DNA from: Flavobacteriaceae bacterium
Lineage (GTDB): Bacteria; Bacteroidota; Bacteroidia; Flavobacteriales; Flavobacteriaceae
Length of the DNA stretch: 63,340 bases
Assembly (NCBI GenBank): GCA_002707745.1
Contig: PANU01000028.1
Location: 1 to 63,340 of the forward strand
Direction of reading: 5' to 3'
The notes below the pieces were generated by a model. It searched no databases and was not told where the DNA came from. It worked only from the letters and a program-made list of their open reading frames with translations. Shown here piece by piece: positions 40,236 to 50,932 of the stretch (positions are counted from its first letter, which is position 1; every line of letters starts with the position of its first letter). The translations under genes and the position numbers were made by a program.

Positions 40236-42305
40236 ATGCCGTATTTTGCAATACGTCTTAAACAACCGTATTCACAAATGGGCAAATTATACAATACCAA
40301 ATATTACCACCGCGACCTTTCCTGGCTGCGGTTTAACCACAGAGTTTTACAGGAAGCAGCAGACAAGCGCAATCCGTTGTATGAGCGCATTAAATTTCTT
40401 GCTATCTTTTCTTCCAATCTGGATGAATTTTTTAAGGTTCGGGTGAGTGACATCAGGCAAATAAAAAAAATTGAAAAGCCCCTTCGAAAAAAATTGATAA
40501 CCAAACCCAATAAGGTACTGCGTGAAATTAAAAAGCAAGTTGAAATTCAGCAGGAAAGCTTTGGACAAATTTTTAATACTGAAATCATACCTGACCTCAA
40601 AAAACACCACATACACCTTATAGATTTTAAGGACTTTTCTACCAATCAAAAAGAAATAGCCAAAACATATTACCAGGAAAACCTCAAGGCAAAAATTGAA
40701 ATTAAAAAATTCAATACTTCCGAAGAAAACCAGGTATTTGTTGAAAACGAAGCCTTGTATTTAACTGCGCAGCTTAGTGAAAATGAATTTGCCGTTATTA
40801 ATATCCCGGAAGACGAACCCCGTTTTTTTACTTTCCCGAAGCACAACGGAAAACATTACATTACCTTTATAGACGACATTTTAAAATATAATCTGCGCCA
40901 AAACCCCAAAATGGAGCGGGACATTACCTTTTATAGTATTAAAAAATCCAGGGATGCCGAGCTTTATATTGAAAACGAACTCTCCGGAAATCTTGCTGAA
41001 AAAATAAAGAATTCCTTAAGTAAACGCGATACGGGACAAGCCACCAGGTTATTAATAGACCAACGCATGCCCAAGGCATTTCAGGAAATTATAAAAAAAG
41101 CTTTAGATGTTTATAATGCCGATATTGTAAATGGAGGAACCTATCATAATTTTAAGGATTTTTTCGGATTTCCCAATCCAGCCGAAACAAATTTAAGTAA
41201 TGAAACCCTCACCCCATTACCCCATCCGGTGTTAGGAAATTGTGACTCCATATTAAGAGAAATTGAGAAAAAGGACCAGTTATTACACTATCCGTATCAG
41301 TCTTTTGAACCGCTTATAAAACTACTGGAAGAAGCTGCCATAGACCCAGAAGTAACTACCATAAAAATGACCATTTACAGGGCAGCATCCGAATCCCGCC
41401 TCAATGATGCCATTGTCACCGCTGCAAAAAACGGTAAAAAAGTAGTAGTTTTTATTGAGGTAAAAGCCCGTTTTGATGAACGCAACAACCTAAAATGGGG
41501 ACAAATTTTTGAAGACAACGGAGCCACCGTAATTTATAGTTTTCCCGATATTAAAATACATAGTAAAATTTTATACATTGAAAAGAAAACCGACGACGGG
41601 AAACAACGTTACGGTTATATTGCTACAGGGAATTTCAATGAAAAAACAGCTAAATTATACACAGACTTTGGCTTAATGACAGCCGATAAAAAAATTACCA
41701 AAGATCTCAACAAAGTATTTTTGGTGTTGCAGCAAAAATTATTAGTTCCTAAAACCAAACGTTTGCTGGTTTCACCCTACACCACCCGGAGTGGCTTTAC
41801 TGAACTGGTACAGACCGAAATGCAATTTGCCAGAGCCGGACAGCCTGCCTCTATCACTCTTAAAATGAACAGTCTGGAAGACAAAGCAATGATAAAACTG
41901 CTCTACCGTGCCAACAATGCAGGGGTAAAAATAAGGTTGCTAATTCGTGGTATTTGTTCTTTGGTTCCCGGCATAAAAGGACAAAGTGAGCATATTTACG
42001 TTACTTCGGTATTGGATCGGTTTTTAGAGCATGGGCGTATCTATATTTTTGGAAATAATGGCGAACCTCAAATTTATATAGGCTCTGCAGATTGGATGAA
42101 ACGAAACCTGAGCCACCGTATTGAGGTAGTAACCCCAATTCTGGATCAGGATCATAAAAAAACAATTCAGGATTTAATTGAGTTACAGCTTAAAGATAAC
42201 GTCAAGGCTCGTATAGTAGATGCGCACCAAAAAAACAAGTACGTTACCAACGATCACAAAAAAATTCAATCTCAATTGGCCACGTATAAGTATTTTAAAA
42301 ACTAG
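40236..42305 (+). CDS. ppk1: Polyphosphate kinase 1
   Basis: 689 residues. N-terminal YYHRDLSWLRFNHRVL, then the PPK catalytic PLD-like domains with the autophosphorylated His442 (DIKIHSKILY) and His599 (LEHGRIYIF). It makes long-chain polyphosphate from ATP, reversibly. The start at 40236 has AAAGGGAG just ahead, one of the few SD-like sequences here; Met15 is an alternative that fits the family's usual N-terminus better. Genes for pyrophosphate and a HAD phosphatase follow nearby. Confidence 0.95.
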   Translation: MPYFAIRLKQPYSQMGKLYNTKYYHRDLSWLRFNHRVLQEAADKRNPLYERIKFLAIFSSNLDEFFKVRVSDIRQIKKIEKPLRKKLITKPNKVLREIKKQVEIQQESFGQIFNTEIIPDLKKHHIHLIDFKDFSTNQKEIAKTYYQENLKAKIEIKKFNTSEENQVFVENEALYLTAQLSENEFAVINIPEDEPRFFTFPKHNGKHYITFIDDILKYNLRQNPKMERDITFYSIKKSRDAELYIENELSGNLAEKIKNSLSKRDTGQATRLLIDQRMPKAFQEIIKKALDVYNADIVNGGTYHNFKDFFGFPNPAETNLSNETLTPLPHPVLGNCDSILREIEKKDQLLHYPYQSFEPLIKLLEEAAIDPEVTTIKMTIYRAASESRLNDAIVTAAKNGKKVVVFIEVKARFDERNNLKWGQIFEDNGATVIYSFPDIKIHSKILYIEKKTDDGKQRYGYIATGNFNEKTAKLYTDFGLMTADKKITKDLNKVFLVLQQKLLVPKTKRLLVSPYTTRSGFTELVQTEMQFARAGQPASITLKMNSLEDKAMIKLLYRANNAGVKIRLLIRGICSLVPGIKGQSEHIYVTSVLDRFLEHGRIYIFGNNGEPQIYIGSADWMKRNLSHRIEVVTPILDQDHKKTIQDLIELQLKDNVKARIVDAHQKNKYVTNDHKKIQSQLATYKYFKN

Positions 42306-42342
42306 CTTGTCTGATTATTAAGTATGTTTGGACACCTTGAAT

Positions 42343-43344
42343 TTATTGAACAAATCCCTGTTGTCTAGCATGTTCTATTGCTTCTTTACTGGTTTTTACT
42401 AAAACGGCCGGTACGGTTTTGTAATTTTCAAATAACCCCTGAATTCGCAAAATCTTCTTTTTGTGTTTTACGCTTCTAATGTAAATAGCTTTAATACGAT
42501 TGGGGAAACTCTCAGCTATTTCTATATAAATATCGGGGTCATGCTCACCCCCATCGCCAATTAATATAAACTGTCGTTCTGGATAGCGGTTTAAAATTTC
42601 AATAATCTCTGTTTGCTTTTGGGGTTTTTCTGCTTTTTCCCTTCCGCGCAACGCACCTAGTGTTCTTAACAAAATAGGGCCCTTTGGAAAATTATTTTTC
42701 TGAAGAAAAAGTTCCAGATATCGGTATAGATTCCACGGGCTATGGCTTACGTAAAACACAGGATTAGCTTCCTTTCCACTTGCTCCCCGATGTAAAAGAT
42801 GGTAAAAATTTGCCGCGCCTTCTAAGGGGCTCCTGCTTTCGGCCACTTTAAATAGTGTGTTAAAAATAAGTCGCCATTTTAAAGTTGAAGTAACTCCTGT
42901 ATGTAAAATAGTATCGTCTATATCGCTTATAATCCCAAAACTACTATTGGCCGAAGGAATTAAAATTTCACCTTGAAATCTATTTTCATTCTGAATAATT
43001 CTATCTGAAAAAGTAGTTTCAAAAGACATTTCGTACGCAAGCCAGCCTTCGTCATTTGCCATAGCATCCAATCCTGAAATATCCTCTTTCATTTTAAAAT
43101 AGCCCGCAGCGTCTGCAGTAGTATAGTGTACCGAATCGTCAGGAAATTTAACCCGTAGTTTTACATTTGGAATTTCATCGGCTTCAAAACGTTTCCATGC
43201 AATTTTCAGCAAAGATAAAAATCCGCGTTTAGAGAGGTCTATATTCTCGTCTTCCAGCGCTCTTCCGCGTGCATAAAAATGGGTTGCATCTCCATAACTC
43301 TGAAAAGGAATAATTTGTAAGGGGTCTTTTTTAAACCAAGCCAT
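42343..43344 (-). CDS. App1 family (DUF2183) HAD-type phosphatase
   Basis: 333 residues. The catalytic motif is D141-I-D143-D-T (IISDIDDTIL), with HAD motifs II-III in VFYVSHSPWNLYRYL and ILIGDGGEHDPDIYIEIA. This matches the catalytic domain of yeast App1 phosphatidate phosphatase. In bacteria the substrate is unknown. It converges on ppk1 with a 37-base gap and starts 19 bases downstream of the DUF4010 gene on the same strand. Confidence 0.88.
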   Translation of the reverse strand: MAWFKKDPLQIIPFQSYGDATHFYARGRALEDENIDLSKRGFLSLLKIAWKRFEADEIPNVKLRVKFPDDSVHYTTADAAGYFKMKEDISGLDAMANDEGWLAYEMSFETTFSDRIIQNENRFQGEILIPSANSSFGIISDIDDTILHTGVTSTLKWRLIFNTLFKVAESRSPLEGAANFYHLLHRGASGKEANPVFYVSHSPWNLYRYLELFLQKNNFPKGPILLRTLGALRGREKAEKPQKQTEIIEILNRYPERQFILIGDGGEHDPDIYIEIAESFPNRIKAIYIRSVKHKKKILRIQGLFENYKTVPAVLVKTSKEAIEHARQQGFVQ

Positions 43345-43363
43345 TCATTTTATTTTGTAATTT

Positions 43364-44632
43364 CTAAAAATGCCATCCTTCGGGCCATAACCACATTAAC
43401 AATAGCCCCGCAATGATCGAGATCCCAAAAGAAAAACCTACCCATTTTGCCAATTGCTTTGTTCCTAAGACAGCCGCCATTATTCCTTTAAAGACAAGAT
43501 TGGATAAGGATGCCAGTAAAATAAGGCGCCAGCCACTGTTAGTATCTAACCCTCCACCTTTCATAAGCTGAGAAAGTGAAAGGGTAATGGCATCTACATC
43601 GGTTAACCCGCTAATAATTGATACCACATACAACGCTTGATTCCCAAATTCTTCTTTTGTAAATGCTACTGCCAATAAAATAAGGCCATATAACAGACCA
43701 AATATAAGAGCACTCTTAAATTGGGCCGGGTTTTTGGGTTCTGGCATTTCATCTTCTTCCGAAGTGTCTTTATTGATCAGGTAAAATAAAATGACACAAA
43801 GAATTGCCATAAAAATAAATTCCACTGCTAATGGAACAATAAGCTGTGGCAGTTTTTCCGGAATTACAACGCCAATTTCCACCATGATTCGTGCTAATGC
43901 GATAGTGGAAGCTACTGTAATTACAAAAGCGGCCATTTTCCCTATATTTTTTGCCTTGGCGGTTTTTCGGGCATAGCTTACCGTTGTAGCGGTACTACTA
44001 ATAAGACCTCCCAACACTCCGTTAGAGATTATACCTACATTTTTACCTACAAATTTATAAATGAAATATCCTACAACGCTTATCCCTACTATGAGTGTCA
44101 CCATCATCCAGATATTCCTGGGATTAAGCACATCTAACGGGCCGTAGGTTTGGTTAGGCAATATGGGAAGAATAACCAGGGAAATCCCCGCAAAGGTCAT
44201 GATTGCAGCCAGATCTTTGTCTTTTAGGTTTTCAATAAAATTATGCAGGTGTTCTTTAACATACAATAAAACCGCCATGGCGCCTCCTACAATCACACCA
44301 ATTACCTGATTTCCTAAAACCAGATATGCACCTATTGCGAACATAAGTAAGGCAGCTACTTCGGTGGTTTGGCCTATATCTGTCTCCTCGAGCTTCTTCA
44401 TTTTTACCATATTTGCCATCACCAACAGAGCAGTAATTGACAAACCAATAGCTGGCAGGATAAATGGGTTATCTAAATCCCTGCTAAGAAATCCGGATAC
44501 TACTCCCAAAATTGAAATTAACGTGAAAGTACGCACCCCCGCCATTTTATTATCGGTATGCTGCCTTTGAAGGCCAACAAGCATTCCAAGCCCAAAAGCT
44601 ATTCCGAGGGTTATGAGATCCTGATAATTCAT
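43364..44632 (-). CDS. MgtC/SapB-DUF4010 family membrane protein
   Basis: 422 residues with about 12 hydrophobic segments. The N-terminal part is MgtC-like (GMLVGLQRQHTDNKMAGVRTFTLISILG, with the MgtC Arg/Thr pattern), and the C-terminal half is DUF4010 (LISSTATTVSYARK, ISGLTDVDAITLSLSQL). Located in the inner membrane; role unknown, perhaps ion homeostasis. It forms an operon with the App1-like gene 19 bases downstream. A terminator upstream isolates it from the pyrophosphatase gene. Confidence 0.88.
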   Translation of the reverse strand: MNYQDLITLGIAFGLGMLVGLQRQHTDNKMAGVRTFTLISILGVVSGFLSRDLDNPFILPAIGLSITALLVMANMVKMKKLEETDIGQTTEVAALLMFAIGAYLVLGNQVIGVIVGGAMAVLLYVKEHLHNFIENLKDKDLAAIMTFAGISLVILPILPNQTYGPLDVLNPRNIWMMVTLIVGISVVGYFIYKFVGKNVGIISNGVLGGLISSTATTVSYARKTAKAKNIGKMAAFVITVASTIALARIMVEIGVVIPEKLPQLIVPLAVEFIFMAILCVILFYLINKDTSEEDEMPEPKNPAQFKSALIFGLLYGLILLAVAFTKEEFGNQALYVVSIISGLTDVDAITLSLSQLMKGGGLDTNSGWRLILLASLSNLVFKGIMAAVLGTKQLAKWVGFSFGISIIAGLLLMWLWPEGWHF

Positions 44633-44655
44633 TGTATGAAATTACTAAATTCCAT

Positions 44656-44685
44656 AAAAAAACCCCGCCTAGTAGGCGGGGTTTT
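44656..44685. terminator. Bidirectional terminator downstream of hppA
   Basis: ACCCCGCCT / AGGCGGGGT, a 9-bp stem around AGT, with A-run and T-run flanks. On the minus strand it ends the membrane pyrophosphatase transcript before the DUF4010 gene. Confidence 0.9.
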
Positions 44686-44773
44686 AGTAGTTATTTAACT
44701 AATAAGGAGGTTAGGGTATTTAAAACTGCCTGCTTAACACGAACATCTTGGTAAGTAACCCGTGTTCCTGTGA

Positions 44774-47278
44774 TTATCCTTTAGTTTTTTTTACATTTAT
44801 TCTTTTCACAACTTTTGCGTCGTCTTCTACCTTTGCTTCAGCATCTTTTAAAGCTTCAATTTTAGCTTTTACCTCTTCTTCGGTTCCTTCAAACATTTGG
44901 GTTTCGGTTGTAGTGTCGCCGTTTTTTGTGGTTTTAATGGTTACTTCGGCTTTTGTTACATTGTCTTCTGTATTCATTTCTACCATGATCTCTTTGGATA
45001 TTTCGGTTCTAACTGCCTTATCAGTTTGCTGCACTGGTTTTTTGGTTAAAACAGATTTGTTACCGTCTTCATCTATAAACACCATTTCTTCGGCAGTAGT
45101 TGTGTCTGCCTCAATATCTGTACTGTGGCCTCCAAGAATAGGAGCTATCACAAGACCCACCAAACAAGTAAGTTTAATAAGAATGTTCATAGAAGGTCCT
45201 GAAGTATCCTTAAACGGATCTCCAACCGTATCTCCAGTTACTGCCGCTTTGTGCGCATCGCTACCTTTGTAGGTCATTTCGCCATTAATCATTACACCAG
45301 CCTCGAAAGATTTTTTAGCGTTGTCCCAAGCACCTCCGGCATTGTTCTGGAAAATTGCCCACATTACACCGCTTACACAAACACCTGCCATATAACCTCC
45401 CAATGGCTCTGCACCAAATAAAAGACCAATTATAATAGGAGTAATAATGGTTAACAACCCGGGTAAGATCATTTCTTTAAGGGCTGCTTTGGTTGAAATA
45501 TCGACACATTTTGCATATTCTGGGGTTCCTGTTCCTTCCATAATTCCTGGAATTTCACGGAATTGACGACGTACTTCCTGTACCATCTCCATAGCTGCTT
45601 TCCCTACACTTTTCATTGCCATTGCTGAAAATACTACGGGAATCATTCCCCCTACAAACAACATTGCCAATACATCGGCGCGGAAAATATTAATTCCATC
45701 AATACCGGTAAACGTTACATAGGCAGCAAATAAAGCCAGTGCGGTTAGTGCAGCCGATGCAATTGCAAATCCTTTACCTACAGCGGCTGTAGTGTTTCCT
45801 ACCGAGTCAAGAATGTCGGTTCTTTCTCTTACGTGAGGTTCCAGTTCGCTCATTTCGGCTACTCCCCCTGCATTATCTGCAATGGGTCCAAAGGCATCAA
45901 TCGCTAATTGCATAGCTGTGGTTGCCATCATTGCCGAAGCTGCCAAAGCTACTCCATAAAATCCTGCCAACTCGTACGAGCCATAAATAGCTGCTGCAAA
46001 CAAGATTACAGAAGCAAACGTAGAGTACATCCCTACTGATAATCCTGCAATAATGTTGGTAGCTGCCCCTGTTGAAGAGTTTTCAACTATATCCATAACA
46101 GGTTTTTTACCTAAGGATGTGTAGTAAGCCGTTACCATAGAAATTAATGCCCCTACGGCAAGTCCGATACAGGCGGCCCAGAATACATTAATAGATGCAA
46201 TCTCTTTTACGCCTTCACCAAAAAATTTCATAGACATCGTTTCCGGAAGCATCCAGTTGATCAAGAAATAACTAGCGATTAATGTTAAGATAATCGCTGC
46301 CCAGTTTCCACGATCTAATGCAGCTTGCACCTTGCTTTCTTTGGCGTCGTTATTTTTAATACTTACCAGAAAAGTACCTATAATAGAAGCCAGTATTCCA
46401 ACTCCTGCAATTACCAATGGTAATAAAATGGGGCCCATATTGTTAAAAGCATCTGAAAAAGTGCCGCCATTTGCAATAGCAATATCTCTAATCACATAGT
46501 TTCCTAAAACCATTGCCGCCAATACTGTTGCTACATACGAACCAAAAAGGTCGGCTCCCATACCCGCAACATCTCCCACGTTATCACCCACATTATCTGC
46601 AATGGTTGCAGGGTTACGAGGATCATCTTCAGGAATTCCTGCTTCAACTTTACCTACAAGATCTGCACCTACATCGGCAGCTTTGGTATAGATACCTCCA
46701 CCCACACGGGCAAATAATGCAATAGATTCTGCTCCCAGTGAGAAACCAGCTAAAGCTTCTAACACTACGGTCATATTATCGTAAAAAGAACCTTCGGTTC
46801 CCATAAATTGTCCTAAAAAGAAAAGGAAAATTAAGCTTAGTCCAAGTACGGCAAGACCTGCTACACCTAATCCCATTACGGTACCTCCCCCAAAAGAAAC
46901 TTTAAGAGCTTGAGGCAAAGAGGTTTTAGCAGCTTCGGCAGTACGTGCGTTTGCTTCGGTAGCAATACGCATTCCTATGTTTCCTGCCAATGCCGAGAAG
47001 ATAGCTCCCAAAATAAAAGCCGGAACAATCATCCAGCTAGTAGATGGTACCAGGGTAGACACTAAAAATAATAAGGCAGAAGCGATAACAGCAAAAATTA
47101 CCAGAAGACGATATTCTGCCGACAAAAATGCCAAAGCACCTTCTTTAATACTTTTTGAAATAAACTGCATACGCTCATTACCAGCGCTCTGTTTTTTTAC
47201 CCAGCTCATTTTAACAAGCATAAACAAAAGGCCTAGAAGGGCCAATGCGATAGGTACATAAATAATATTTTGTTCCAT
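44774..47278 (-). CDS. hppA: Membrane ion-translocating pyrophosphatase (K+-dependent, probably Na+-pumping) with C-terminal extension
   Basis: 834 residues, about 16 membrane helices. Catalytic motif [19 protein letters not shown] near residue 222. The segment [10 protein letters not shown] (near 494) has Ala where K+-independent enzymes have Lys, so the enzyme should need K+, a class that includes the Na+ pumps. After the last helix (~717) comes a hydrophilic, Thr/Glu/Lys-rich tail of ~115 residues that is absent from most family members. It uses PPi to export Na+ or H+. The soluble pyrophosphatase gene lies just upstream. Confidence 0.93.
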   Translation of the reverse strand: MEQNIIYVPIALALLGLLFMLVKMSWVKKQSAGNERMQFISKSIKEGALAFLSAEYRLLVIFAVIASALLFLVSTLVPSTSWMIVPAFILGAIFSALAGNIGMRIATEANARTAEAAKTSLPQALKVSFGGGTVMGLGVAGLAVLGLSLIFLFFLGQFMGTEGSFYDNMTVVLEALAGFSLGAESIALFARVGGGIYTKAADVGADLVGKVEAGIPEDDPRNPATIADNVGDNVGDVAGMGADLFGSYVATVLAAMVLGNYVIRDIAIANGGTFSDAFNNMGPILLPLVIAGVGILASIIGTFLVSIKNNDAKESKVQAALDRGNWAAIILTLIASYFLINWMLPETMSMKFFGEGVKEIASINVFWAACIGLAVGALISMVTAYYTSLGKKPVMDIVENSSTGAATNIIAGLSVGMYSTFASVILFAAAIYGSYELAGFYGVALAASAMMATTAMQLAIDAFGPIADNAGGVAEMSELEPHVRERTDILDSVGNTTAAVGKGFAIASAALTALALFAAYVTFTGIDGINIFRADVLAMLFVGGMIPVVFSAMAMKSVGKAAMEMVQEVRRQFREIPGIMEGTGTPEYAKCVDISTKAALKEMILPGLLTIITPIIIGLLFGAEPLGGYMAGVCVSGVMWAIFQNNAGGAWDNAKKSFEAGVMINGEMTYKGSDAHKAAVTGDTVGDPFKDTSGPSMNILIKLTCLVGLVIAPILGGHSTDIEADTTTAEEMVFIDEDGNKSVLTKKPVQQTDKAVRTEISKEIMVEMNTEDNVTKAEVTIKTTKNGDTTTETQMFEGTEEEVKAKIEALKDAEAKVEDDAKVVKRINVKKTKG

Positions 47279-47329
47279 TTTTTAAGGTTTGATTAAGTGG
47301 GGCAAATGTAATGAAATAGCACAAATTAA

Positions 47330-47363
47330 AAAAGCCCGATAAACTCTTGTTTATCGGGCTTTT
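47330..47363. terminator. Terminator between ppa and hppA
   Basis: A perfect 15-bp stem (AAAAGCCCGATAAAC / GTTTATCGGGCTTTT) with the loop TCTT. It stops ppa transcription 15 bases after its stop codon, so ppa and hppA are separate units. Confidence 0.92.
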
Positions 47364-47377
47364 AGAAGTAACCAGAT

Positions 47378-47905
47378 TTAGCGGATACTTACATCTTTTA
47401 CCGGGATATCACTTTCTCGAAATCTATCTACACATTTCGCAACAATCTCTTTTGCTTCGTGTACATCGCCCCAGCCACCAACATCTACTTTCTTTTCTTC
47501 CAGGTCTTTATACACTTGAAAAAAATGCTCAATCTCTTTGATTAAGTGCTCATTTAATTCACTTAGATCGTTTACGCGGCTTGCAATAGGGTCGCTTACC
47601 GGAACACAAATAACTTTTTCGTCTGGTCCTTTTTCGTCTGCCATATGAAAAACGCCGATAGGCTTTACTTCAATTACACACCCAGGAAAGGTAGGCTCGG
47701 TTACCAATACTAACACATCTAACGGATCACCATCCAAAGCCAGGGTTTCTGGCACAAAACCGTAATCTGCCGGATACATCATAGAAGAGAAAATCATACG
47801 ATCGTAGCGTATTTTTTTCAATTCAAAATCGTATTCATATTTATTGCGGCTTCCTTTTGGAATTTCTACTAATACATCAAAGGTGCTTACTTTATCTGCT
47901 GTCAT
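47378..47905 (-). CDS. ppa: Soluble inorganic pyrophosphatase (family I)
   Basis: 175 residues. Family I marks are EIPKGSRNKYEYD, the Mg2+-binding DGDPLDVLVL near residue 69, and YPADYGFVPETL. It hydrolyses PPi to phosphate in the cytoplasm. It stands just upstream of the membrane pyrophosphatase, and the two compete for PPi. Normal length, complete. Confidence 0.96.
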   Translation of the reverse strand: MTADKVSTFDVLVEIPKGSRNKYEYDFELKKIRYDRMIFSSMMYPADYGFVPETLALDGDPLDVLVLVTEPTFPGCVIEVKPIGVFHMADEKGPDEKVICVPVSDPIASRVNDLSELNEHLIKEIEHFFQVYKDLEEKKVDVGGWGDVHEAKEIVAKCVDRFRESDIPVKDVSIR

Positions 47906-48258
47906 GGCTATTATTTTTTTTATTTTATATAGTTTTCAGAATATTGAGAACTATCTACCTTAACCTAAGGATCCTAAGGACATAGTTTTAAAACAACCTT
48001 CGGTTTTGGGGGTGCAAAAGTACGCTTTTTTTGGATTTTAGCCTATTTGATGTAGATTATAATTAATATGAAAGAAAGGATAGCCACTTTCAGTTTTTAC
48101 TGTAAACAAAAGTAATGTTTGTGCAGGCACTGGGGGTTGCTTAAAATTGTAAAACTAGTTTTTATTTAAGGTTCCTTTTTATTCAGATTTCACAGTACAC
48201 ATGATTAAACTAAACGGAAGTCAAGCTTAACAAAGGACAGAAGTTCGATTTCGATTTC
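47906..48258. other. Intergenic region, 353 bases, with the probable ppa promoter
   Basis: The minus strand of 48015-48022 reads TACTTTTG, a -7 (TAnnTTTG) match about 110 bases before the ppa start; no good -33 box is visible. The rest, downstream of the DUF5686 gene's stop, holds no ORF, terminator or repeat that I can recognise. Confidence 0.4.
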
Positions 48259-50739
48259 TTAGAACGAAAACCCAAAAACACCTGTCACCCCAAATTTTCT
48301 GGCCTCAGGATTATCCAGGTAATTACCACGGAAATTAAAGTCTATCCGAAAAATTCTAAAAATATTACCAACCCCAACACTATACTCATAGTAAATGTCT
48401 TCAGGCGCTTGAAGCATTAATCCGTTAGGAGCATTTAGTGCAATGTTTTCATCTGATATTTGACCATATACGGCTCTAAAACCAATTACTTCACGCAAAT
48501 CCAGATCTCTTAAAAACGGAATCCTGGAAAAAATCCTTCCGCCAAAATTGTGCTGTAAGTGCAAGGAAGCATACGTATCGCTCACAAATTCATAATAGTC
48601 GAGATTAGTAAACGCGTTATACAAACTAAAATACGTTTGATTTCCCGGAATTGGACTTAACAGGCCAAGCGGTACCGGATCGAAAATTGTACCAGCTTCT
48701 ACGGTGGTTAACAACCTTCCAATCCCTCCAATATTCCAGGGCTGACTGTACAATGCCTGAAGTTTTGAGTACTCAAAATCTCCCCCAAAAGCATCTTTTA
48801 CTCCGTAGGTATACCCCAAAAAGTAATTAGCGTAATCGCCATCGTTAATTATGGTACGTTCTACACCGTAGCCCGAAGTTTTTCTTTTTGGAGTGTAAAA
48901 AAGTCCGAGTTCAATTTCGGGTTGTGAAATCTGGGATTGCACCACTCCGTTTTCATCAAGATAGTCCAGGCTAAAGGTATCGGTAGCAGACTCTAATGTT
49001 CGGTAAGAGGCTGTGATTCTGGTATTAAAATTTTTAGCCGGCTCAAAAGAAAATCCTGCTGTAGTTAAGTTTACACGTGTTAGCCTGTCGTTTGCCCCTA
49101 CCGAGATTAGCGAAGAAGAGGCCAAACTTCGCCCTAACACGTCATTGCTGGTGGTAAGGCTTGCTCCGGTTTGCTCCACATCTTTCCGGTTTCCGGCAAA
49201 AACGGTAAGCCTGCTTTTTCTATCCAATAACCACTTTGCCGAAAGACCGTATTTAAAACGGTCGTCCCTAAACCCATATGCTCCAAAAACTTCCAAACGC
49301 CACGGATCGTTTTGACTAAAATACGTTCGTCCTCCCAAGCGGATTCGCAACCCTTCAGCTTCATTAAAACCAAATACAGAAAATACTGGACCAAAGTCTA
49401 AATTACCCACTTGGTAATACCCAGTGGCTAAGGTTGCTCCTATTTTATAGAAAGTTTGGAAACGAGGAACGGTCTTTAGGGTATCCAACATTCTATAGAC
49501 TCCCTTTTCATCCTTATTAAGTTCTTCCATCCGTTTTTCTTCCCAAAATGAATCGGGACGGTTGTATATTTCTTCCCGATAGGGATCTACCTGTTCTCCA
49601 TAAAAACTTTCATCTTTTGGAATATTGAACGAATAATTATCGTACAGGGTAGTTCTTCTCCCATACACGCCCTGGGCTTCTTCTTTTTTCCTTAAACTGA
49701 AATCGCTCAAAAAATAATCTCTGGTAATTAAGAAAATAGAATCGTTTAGCACGTCAAATTCCTGTTCAATATAGACCTCGCGAACCCAATTAAGATTGGC
49801 ACTTTTAGAAGCCCGAAGGTTAATTTCCTTGATCGCAAAAGTGGTATCGTTTACCCAAAAATCTCCCTTAAACGTAAGTTCTCCCTTTCGGCGTGGGTAG
49901 TATATAATATTGTAACACCATTTATTATCCCGGTAGGCACTGTCTAACAAAACGTAATTATAAACATCTATTCCTGTTCGTGAAAGCGGACTGGTAAAAG
50001 CTTTATCGAAAAACTTCAGGTAATTCTCATACACGTCATAATCCTTATATAAATCTTTTACAAAAGCAATAAGTGTCTGGTTATTTTCAAATCCGCTGTT
50101 TTTATTCCCTTCTAGAATTTCTTTTTCTTCATTAAGAATATTATCCCCATACACTTTTGAAATGGCTTCGTTTATAAAAATGGGCAGGTAACTATTTCCT
50201 GTAATATTAGAGGTGTCTATCTGATCCCAGATAAATTCCATTCCCTTAAAAATCTTGCTTTTTATTAAGGTAGAATCTATAGTATTAAGATCAAATTCTA
50301 ACTTTTCATATTTATCGTAACTATACTGGTTGAATTTTTTTACTCCATTCTCCCTACGGTTTTCCCATATTTTCCGAAGAATATCCAACGCCGGATTGTC
50401 CTTTTTTGAAGTTTTACCGCTAAATATTACTACTTCGTCCAGGGCAGAGGCTTCTTCAGCAAGTATAATTTCCATTTTATAGGTAGTTCTTTCTTCCAAA
50501 AGAACTTCTTTGGTTTCATACCCTATAAATGAAAACAAGACGGCATCATAATCTTCATCACTTTCCAGATAAAACCGTCCATCTTCATTGGTGATAGTAC
50601 CTACGTTACTGTCTTTAAAAATTACATTGGCAAAAGCAACCGATGTTCCTGTAGCATCTTTTACCACCCCACTCACTTTAGTTTGCGAGAAGGCAAGCGT
50701 AGATACTAATATAAAAAAGAAGAAGTAAAAGTGCTTCAT
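48259..50739 (-). CDS. DUF5686 outer-membrane protein with carboxypeptidase-like domain
   Basis: 826 residues. Signal peptide ending LAFSQT, a carboxypeptidase-regulatory-like domain (VSGVVKDATGTSVAFANVIF...DGRFYL), then DUF5686 (NPALDILRKIWENRRENG...FNQYSYDKYEKLEFDL) and a predicted outer-membrane barrel that ends in F (FGVTGVFGFSF). Function unknown; widespread in Bacteroidetes. It stands alone as a transcription unit. Confidence 0.9.
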   Translation of the reverse strand: MKHFYFFFFILVSTLAFSQTKVSGVVKDATGTSVAFANVIFKDSNVGTITNEDGRFYLESDEDYDAVLFSFIGYETKEVLLEERTTYKMEIILAEEASALDEVVIFSGKTSKKDNPALDILRKIWENRRENGVKKFNQYSYDKYEKLEFDLNTIDSTLIKSKIFKGMEFIWDQIDTSNITGNSYLPIFINEAISKVYGDNILNEEKEILEGNKNSGFENNQTLIAFVKDLYKDYDVYENYLKFFDKAFTSPLSRTGIDVYNYVLLDSAYRDNKWCYNIIYYPRRKGELTFKGDFWVNDTTFAIKEINLRASKSANLNWVREVYIEQEFDVLNDSIFLITRDYFLSDFSLRKKEEAQGVYGRRTTLYDNYSFNIPKDESFYGEQVDPYREEIYNRPDSFWEEKRMEELNKDEKGVYRMLDTLKTVPRFQTFYKIGATLATGYYQVGNLDFGPVFSVFGFNEAEGLRIRLGGRTYFSQNDPWRLEVFGAYGFRDDRFKYGLSAKWLLDRKSRLTVFAGNRKDVEQTGASLTTSNDVLGRSLASSSLISVGANDRLTRVNLTTAGFSFEPAKNFNTRITASYRTLESATDTFSLDYLDENGVVQSQISQPEIELGLFYTPKRKTSGYGVERTIINDGDYANYFLGYTYGVKDAFGGDFEYSKLQALYSQPWNIGGIGRLLTTVEAGTIFDPVPLGLLSPIPGNQTYFSLYNAFTNLDYYEFVSDTYASLHLQHNFGGRIFSRIPFLRDLDLREVIGFRAVYGQISDENIALNAPNGLMLQAPEDIYYEYSVGVGNIFRIFRIDFNFRGNYLDNPEARKFGVTGVFGFSF

Positions 50740-50861
50740 AAGTAGGTATCGCGCAAGAAACTATTCAATTTTAGCAACTGTGGCGAACGCAAATAACGTA
50801 ATTATTGGGTTGTTTGCCAATTAAAATAATCTTAAAAAGACTGTTTTGCAGAAAATCTCAA

Positions 50862-50916
50862 TAAGAAAAATCCCAAATCACAAAATGAAGTCTCTTGGGA
50901 TCTGGGATTTGATTTT
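50862..50916. repeat. Solo hairpin repeat E downstream of pdhB
   Basis: AAAAATCCCAAATC (50866-50879) pairs with GATCTGGGATTTGATTTTTT (50899-50918) across a short spacer; more TTGGGA words follow. It has the style of the solo elements in the paa cluster but with different bases. It could also end pdhB transcription. Confidence 0.5.
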
Positions 50917-50932
50917 TTGGTGCTTGGGACGA

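Noticed and set aside
46977-47261. 94-codon plus-strand ORF antisense to hppA
   Set aside because: It lies wholly inside a strongly conserved membrane enzyme gene and has no independent support; a codon-bias shadow.
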